From Armillaria gallica (Eukaryota; Basidiomycota; Agaricomycetes; Agaricales; Physalacriaceae): a stretch of DNA of 64,000 nt. Positions 60,238-64,000 of this stretch are shown in pieces. The DNA lies in the NCBI GenBank assembly GCA_037576215.1, contig JBANDB010000008.1:744001-808000 (forward strand). The letters run 5' to 3'. Both the position numbers and the translations under genes were made by a program. Numbering within the stretch: position 1 is the first letter of the stretch; each line of letters opens with the position of its first letter. The notes beneath the pieces are model-generated. The model searched no databases. It was not told the origin of the DNA and saw only the letters and a program-made list of their open reading frames with translations.

Positions 60238-62175
60238 TTACTTTTCGAACAATTTGACACCTTTCACTAGACCGATGCCTGCTCCCACTTCGTTCGCATA
60301 CGTCCATGCTCGTTCTTCCTCTCTGACGCCAAGAGAATCGAGTAGCTTCCTCGCCGTATCGGGGATGAAGGGCTGTAAGCAGATCCCGGCGACGCGTAAT
60401 GTTTCAATAGAGGTATTGAACGATGTTAGCGTAACAGCCGGAGAATCTCCGTTCCATGGTTCTACGTCAGTTAATATCTTATTCGCCTGTAGAGAAAACA
60501 AATCGTCAGTGAGATGATGAAACTACGAACAAGGATACCAACCAATCTGACCACCTCCATTATACGCTTTAAAGCATCCGAAACTTCGAGCGATTCTAAA
60601 TCTTTCGCTACCTGACTGGGGAGGACCTTCAGGGCGTCGGAAAGTGGTTCATATCGACAGTCTTTGGCAGGCTCTAGAACTCCCTTATCCCTGGCGCCTT
60701 CGATAATTCCCCGTATCTTTGAAGAGGTTACGCGAAGCAGAAAATTTCCAAGGATATTCCGTAGCTCAGTTGTCTCTTTCTTCACCTGCGCGTCGGACCA
60801 ATCTAATCATACAAAACATTAATCAAGGCAGACATGCTTCGAAAACCTAAAGTGCCTACCAACATCATCTCGGAAGTTGCCTCCCGCTATTGCCATGTAG
60901 TATCGGATAGGGTCAACTCCATATGTGCCCATGACATCAAACGGATCTGTGGTGTTTCCCAGAGACTTGGACATCTTCTTCTGAGACGACGTCCAGTGCG
61001 CGTGAGCAAGGAGTTGACGCTGCAGCGGAAGTTTGAGTGCTAACAAGATAGCTGGCAAATATATTGCGTGGAACCTATTTACAGTCAGTCATAGAGTTTG
61101 AACCGGTTTGTGTTTAGCCGCACCTGACAATATCTTTCCCGATAATCTGAAGATCGACAGGCCAACCGTCGGAGAACCCGGAATCGGTATTTTTCCAAGG
61201 GTATCCAATAGCAGTCAAGTAAGATATCACTGCGTCTATCCAGACATATATCGTATGTTCTGGATCACCAGGGACCTCGATTCCCCAAGAGAGTCGCGAG
61301 CGTGGCCGGGAGATGGAGATGTCCTGGAGCGGGGAAGACAGGATAGCGATGGTATCAGAGAGATATTGTTGAGGAAAAATGGACGCTGGGTGTGTCGTAT
61401 AATGGTCTAGCAGCGCTTCGCGCAAAGCCGACAAACGAAACATGTAATTCGTTTCTGTGGTATACTCGACAGGGGAGGACGTCTCGGTGGCTATTGTCTG
61501 TGGTGAAGAGCCTGGGATGTGCGTTACAGCGCCGTCTGGGTAGAAACATTCGTCCGTGATGGAGTACCAACCCGAGTACGTTCCTTTGTAAACGAGACCT
61601 TGGGCATCTAGTTCACGCTATAGAGCGTGTTAGCAGACATACAACTTTGATGGAGAGCCCTGCGCACCCAGATATACTGTACAGCCTCCTCATGCGCGTC
61701 CTCGCTCGTCCGGATAAATCGAGTATACGAGATGTTCGCGGTTTGGGACAACCGCTATCAAATGTATAAATAGGGTTATAGCAGCATATAAGTATAGGGA
61801 ACACACACGGAAATGTGTACTGAGTTGGTCACAGAACTCCTTCGGGGGAAGACCCTTGGCCTGAGCCGCTTTTTGTATCTTCAGGCCATGCTCGTCGGTT
61901 CCGGCAACGAACTGCGCCGGTCGAGAAGGATCTTTGAGGGCATGATAGCGGTAGTAGATATCTGCTATTAAGAGGGAGTACAAGTGCCCTATATGAGGAA
62001 CTTCAAATATATGATGTCAGCCAATGACTCGAAGTGTATCAGAGATAGCCTTGCCTGCATTGGGATAAAAGATGGGAGTTGTAATGTAGAAAGGTTTAGC
62101 AGTAGACACGTGGCGACATCCCAAAGCTCTCGGACTCAACAGGCGAAGAGGGTGTAAAGACAGTCGGCGAAACAT
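60238..62175 (-). CDS. MSM1: Methionyl-tRNA synthetase, mitochondrial
   Basis: It charges tRNA-Met for mitochondrial translation. Seven exons: 62055-62175, 61807-62000, 61668-61754, 61124-61617, 60860-61074, 60543-60802 and 60238-60486; sum 1620, in phase, 539 residues, the usual length for the organellar enzyme. The start MFRRLSLHPLRLLSPRALGC is a basic mitochondrial presequence. Class I motifs: AVPHIGHLYS (HIGH), FVAGTDEHGLKI, and KKMSKSLGN (KMSKS). The C-terminal helical anticodon-binding part ends GIGLVKGVKLFEK. The first intron (62001-62054) uses a GC donor (GCAAGG), required by phase. No lesion seen. Confidence 0.94.
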
Positions 62176-62595
62176 GTAACGTTTTTATCATGTGGGTTGA
62201 CAAAAACATTCACACGATAATGCCGGCCCTCAATGATATCCTGATTTGGGCATCACTGCTTCCCTGGGCTTGTCGGCAACGACGGCGGATATTCTTTGCT
62301 AGGCGAGCTAGGTAGCTAGATATTAGAGTTCACCTTGGCTAATTATAGCCACAGAAGCGCAGTATGTGGTACCTCAAGAATTGCACACGCATCACAGAGC
62401 CTGCGTTGGGCGCTTGATCACTGCCGGCGGGCACGGCAGAAACTCGCTCCCAGCACGAGCTCGGCACTGCGTTTGTTGGTAAACCATATGCTCAAAGCAT
62501 AACTTTCCCAAGCTGACCTGGGCAGTTTCCTTGAACAACACTCTTCCTGCTCTCCGCGTGCCCTTTTACTATTTAGCCATTGAACGTGCTTATTT
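62176..62595. other. Divergent promoter region
   Basis: Lies between the starts of MetRS (-) and the TAP-type hydrolase (+). No gene or repeat recognised. Confidence 0.5.
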
Positions 62596-64000
62596 ATGCT
62601 TAAATTCGAGGATGCACCAACATCAGCCGCCCGGCCGGTTCGGTGTCGGAACCAAATGAAGTACCTGCTTGCTGGCTTCGTTCTGGTTCTTTTTGGTGTC
62701 TATCATCTCAGCGGACTCCTACGTGTTTCGCACCTATGCGTCTCTCAATCCTCCAAACAGGTTGCTAAGAATCCTGGAGAGATTATCTGGGAACCTTGTC
62801 CAGGAGATGAATACGCTGGCCTTGACTGCGGTTCTGTCGTGTAAGTATCTTGTTCTTCTCTATAGAACCTTCTCGTGACGATGATGATAGTGTACCGAAG
62901 GACTACTTCAACCCAAGCGCCGGTACATCTACAATAGCTTTCGCGCGCCACAACGCGACAAGGAACAGGAAAGGATCTGCTGGTTCGTTGTTTTCCGTGT
63001 CTGCTCTTGCGTTACTCAAGATATACGCCAAGGGGGCCCGAGTGGTTCGGGAATGTATTTTCTAATTCGAGCAAGAGAATATATCACCGAGTTGTTGGGT
63101 GATCATTGGGATTTGATTGGCTTTGATCCCCGTGGAATAGGACGATCAACGTTTGTTTCTTTTTACCTGTGACGAGCGTTGAGCCTGATTTCGTCGTGAA
63201 TAGACCTGCAACAAAATGCTTTTCATCAGCCCTTGAAGCCCAGCTTTTTGCGGCGAACACTGTCATCGAGCAAGGAATCACGGTTTCATCCATCTCAAAC
63301 CTCTCTTCTCCATTTTTGCGCGATCAGCTTGTTGAACAGCATAAGCAATTTTTGGCTCTGAAGAAGAGTCAGGCAGAATCCTGTGGCAAACATATGGGGG
63401 ATGAACTGCGATATATGGGCACAGCTACTGTTGTGAGAGACATGGACTTCATGAGTGAAGTATTTGACGGTGAGGGAGCAAAGATGTCAGTCGTCTCATT
63501 CTCTTGGCCCCATGATTTTTGGCTTATTCTCCCAGCAATTATTGGGGCGGCTCGTATGGCTCAATACTTGGCGCTTACCTTGTGAATATGTGCGTAATTT
63601 CATTGCGCATCGACATTTTTTGCTGAAACTATGATTAGGCTTCCTCATCGTATCGGCTATTCCGTGATTGATGGAATCGCAGACCCCATTAATTGGTCGA
63701 GTTAGCACTCCGTACTTACTCTCAAAATCCATGCCACTAATTCTCGAACTGACATCAGGTGAACCATCGCACAAGTGGCCATATAACTGGCTGTCGTCGA
63801 CTGAGAAGACCTATCGTATGTACCTAGAGGATTGTTCTCGGGTACGTGAGTTGTTTCGGGGAATATACCATCCTCATATCACTACCTAGGCCGGGCCAGC
63901 TTTATGCCCACTTGCGAAATATCAAGACGAGCCTTGGACAAACCTCGAACAGAGATTGGAGTAGTTCTTTGATCGTTTGGCTCTGGAACCGCTTGCTACG
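62596..64000 (+). pseudogene. TAP-type alpha/beta hydrolase, probably decayed, 3' partial
   Basis: Family: secreted tripeptidyl-aminopeptidase-like hydrolases. Exons: 62596-62840, 62891-62982, 63033-63150, 63204-63485, 63536-63589, 63639-63700, 63759-63841 and 63890 onward. A signal-anchor helix (MKYLLAGFVLVLFGVYHL) leads. Then VPKDYFNPSAG, GGPSGSGMYFL (oxyanion loop), WDLIGFDPRGIGRS, and NYWGGSYGSILGAY (nucleophile Ser). Two faults: the beta strand and NP that normally precede GGPSGSG (as in VFLNPGGPG) are absent, since KGSA runs straight into GGPSGSG; and TAG at 63962-63964 stops the frame between QRLE and FFDRLALEPLA, which is family-like sequence. The catalytic Asp and His would lie past the window. 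Confidence 0.6.

Noticed and set aside
1..64000. CRISPR arrays, prophage or bacterial operons
   Set aside because: No regularly spaced repeats, and gene structure with many introns shows nuclear fungal DNA.

Overview
The window is nuclear DNA from a filamentous basidiomycete, most likely an Agaricomycete. Most genes are split by many introns of about 45-65 bases with GTRNGT donors. The protein set also points there: a class V/VII-type chitin synthase with a myosin-like head, a basidiomycete-type F-box protein, DUF6533 and DUF7704 membrane proteins, a HAM1-like protein, a two-finger GATA factor and one of several expected G-alpha paralogues. I rebuilt gene models by hand, requiring intron phase, frame and family motifs to agree. 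Most close without a stop; the exceptions are reported.

Layout. 1-10.6 kb (+): 5'-truncated chitin synthase, a tandem dual-specificity phosphatase with one dead domain, and a histidine acid phosphatase (phytase family). 10.6-13.5 kb: an intron-containing tRNA-Arg and a 425-bp MITE-like element. 13.5-19.3 kb (-): HAM1-like lipidated protein and a GATA factor. 21.6-22.8 kb (+): Lunapark. 24-33.6 kb (mostly -): a hypothetical protein, an APH-type kinase-like protein, a MYND-finger protein, a second tRNA-Arg and an F-box protein. 35.2-36.8 kb (+): G-alpha with an unusual open frame after its stop. 37-37.4 kb: a motif-rich repeat. 38-40.6 kb (-): a DUF6533 membrane protein and a gene relic. 40.8-44.2 kb (+): phosphoinositide phospholipase C with a frame break. 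46.3-50.7 kb (-): an MFS transporter and an aldo/keto reductase. 51.2-53.6 kb (+): an RBR E3 ligase of RNF216 type. 54-57 kb (-): DUF7704 and an alpha/beta hydrolase. 57.5-58.4 kb: a divergent pair of small, probably mitochondrial proteins. 59.3-62.2 kb: a LAMTOR1-like protein (+) and mitochondrial methionyl-tRNA synthetase (-). The right edge holds a probably decayed TAP-type hydrolase.

The genes form no cluster; most are housekeeping or signalling genes. Several belong to related processes: G-alpha and PLC (membrane signalling), chitin synthase (tip growth), Lunapark (ER junctions), RBR ligase (ubiquitin), and LAMTOR1-like (TORC1 at the vacuole). No clearly new system is visible. The items most worth checking are the possible C-terminally extended G-alpha isoform, the tandem active/dead phosphatase, the high number of GC-AG introns, the MITE next to a tRNA gene, and a recurring pattern of single-base frame breaks that may be assembly error or gene decay.
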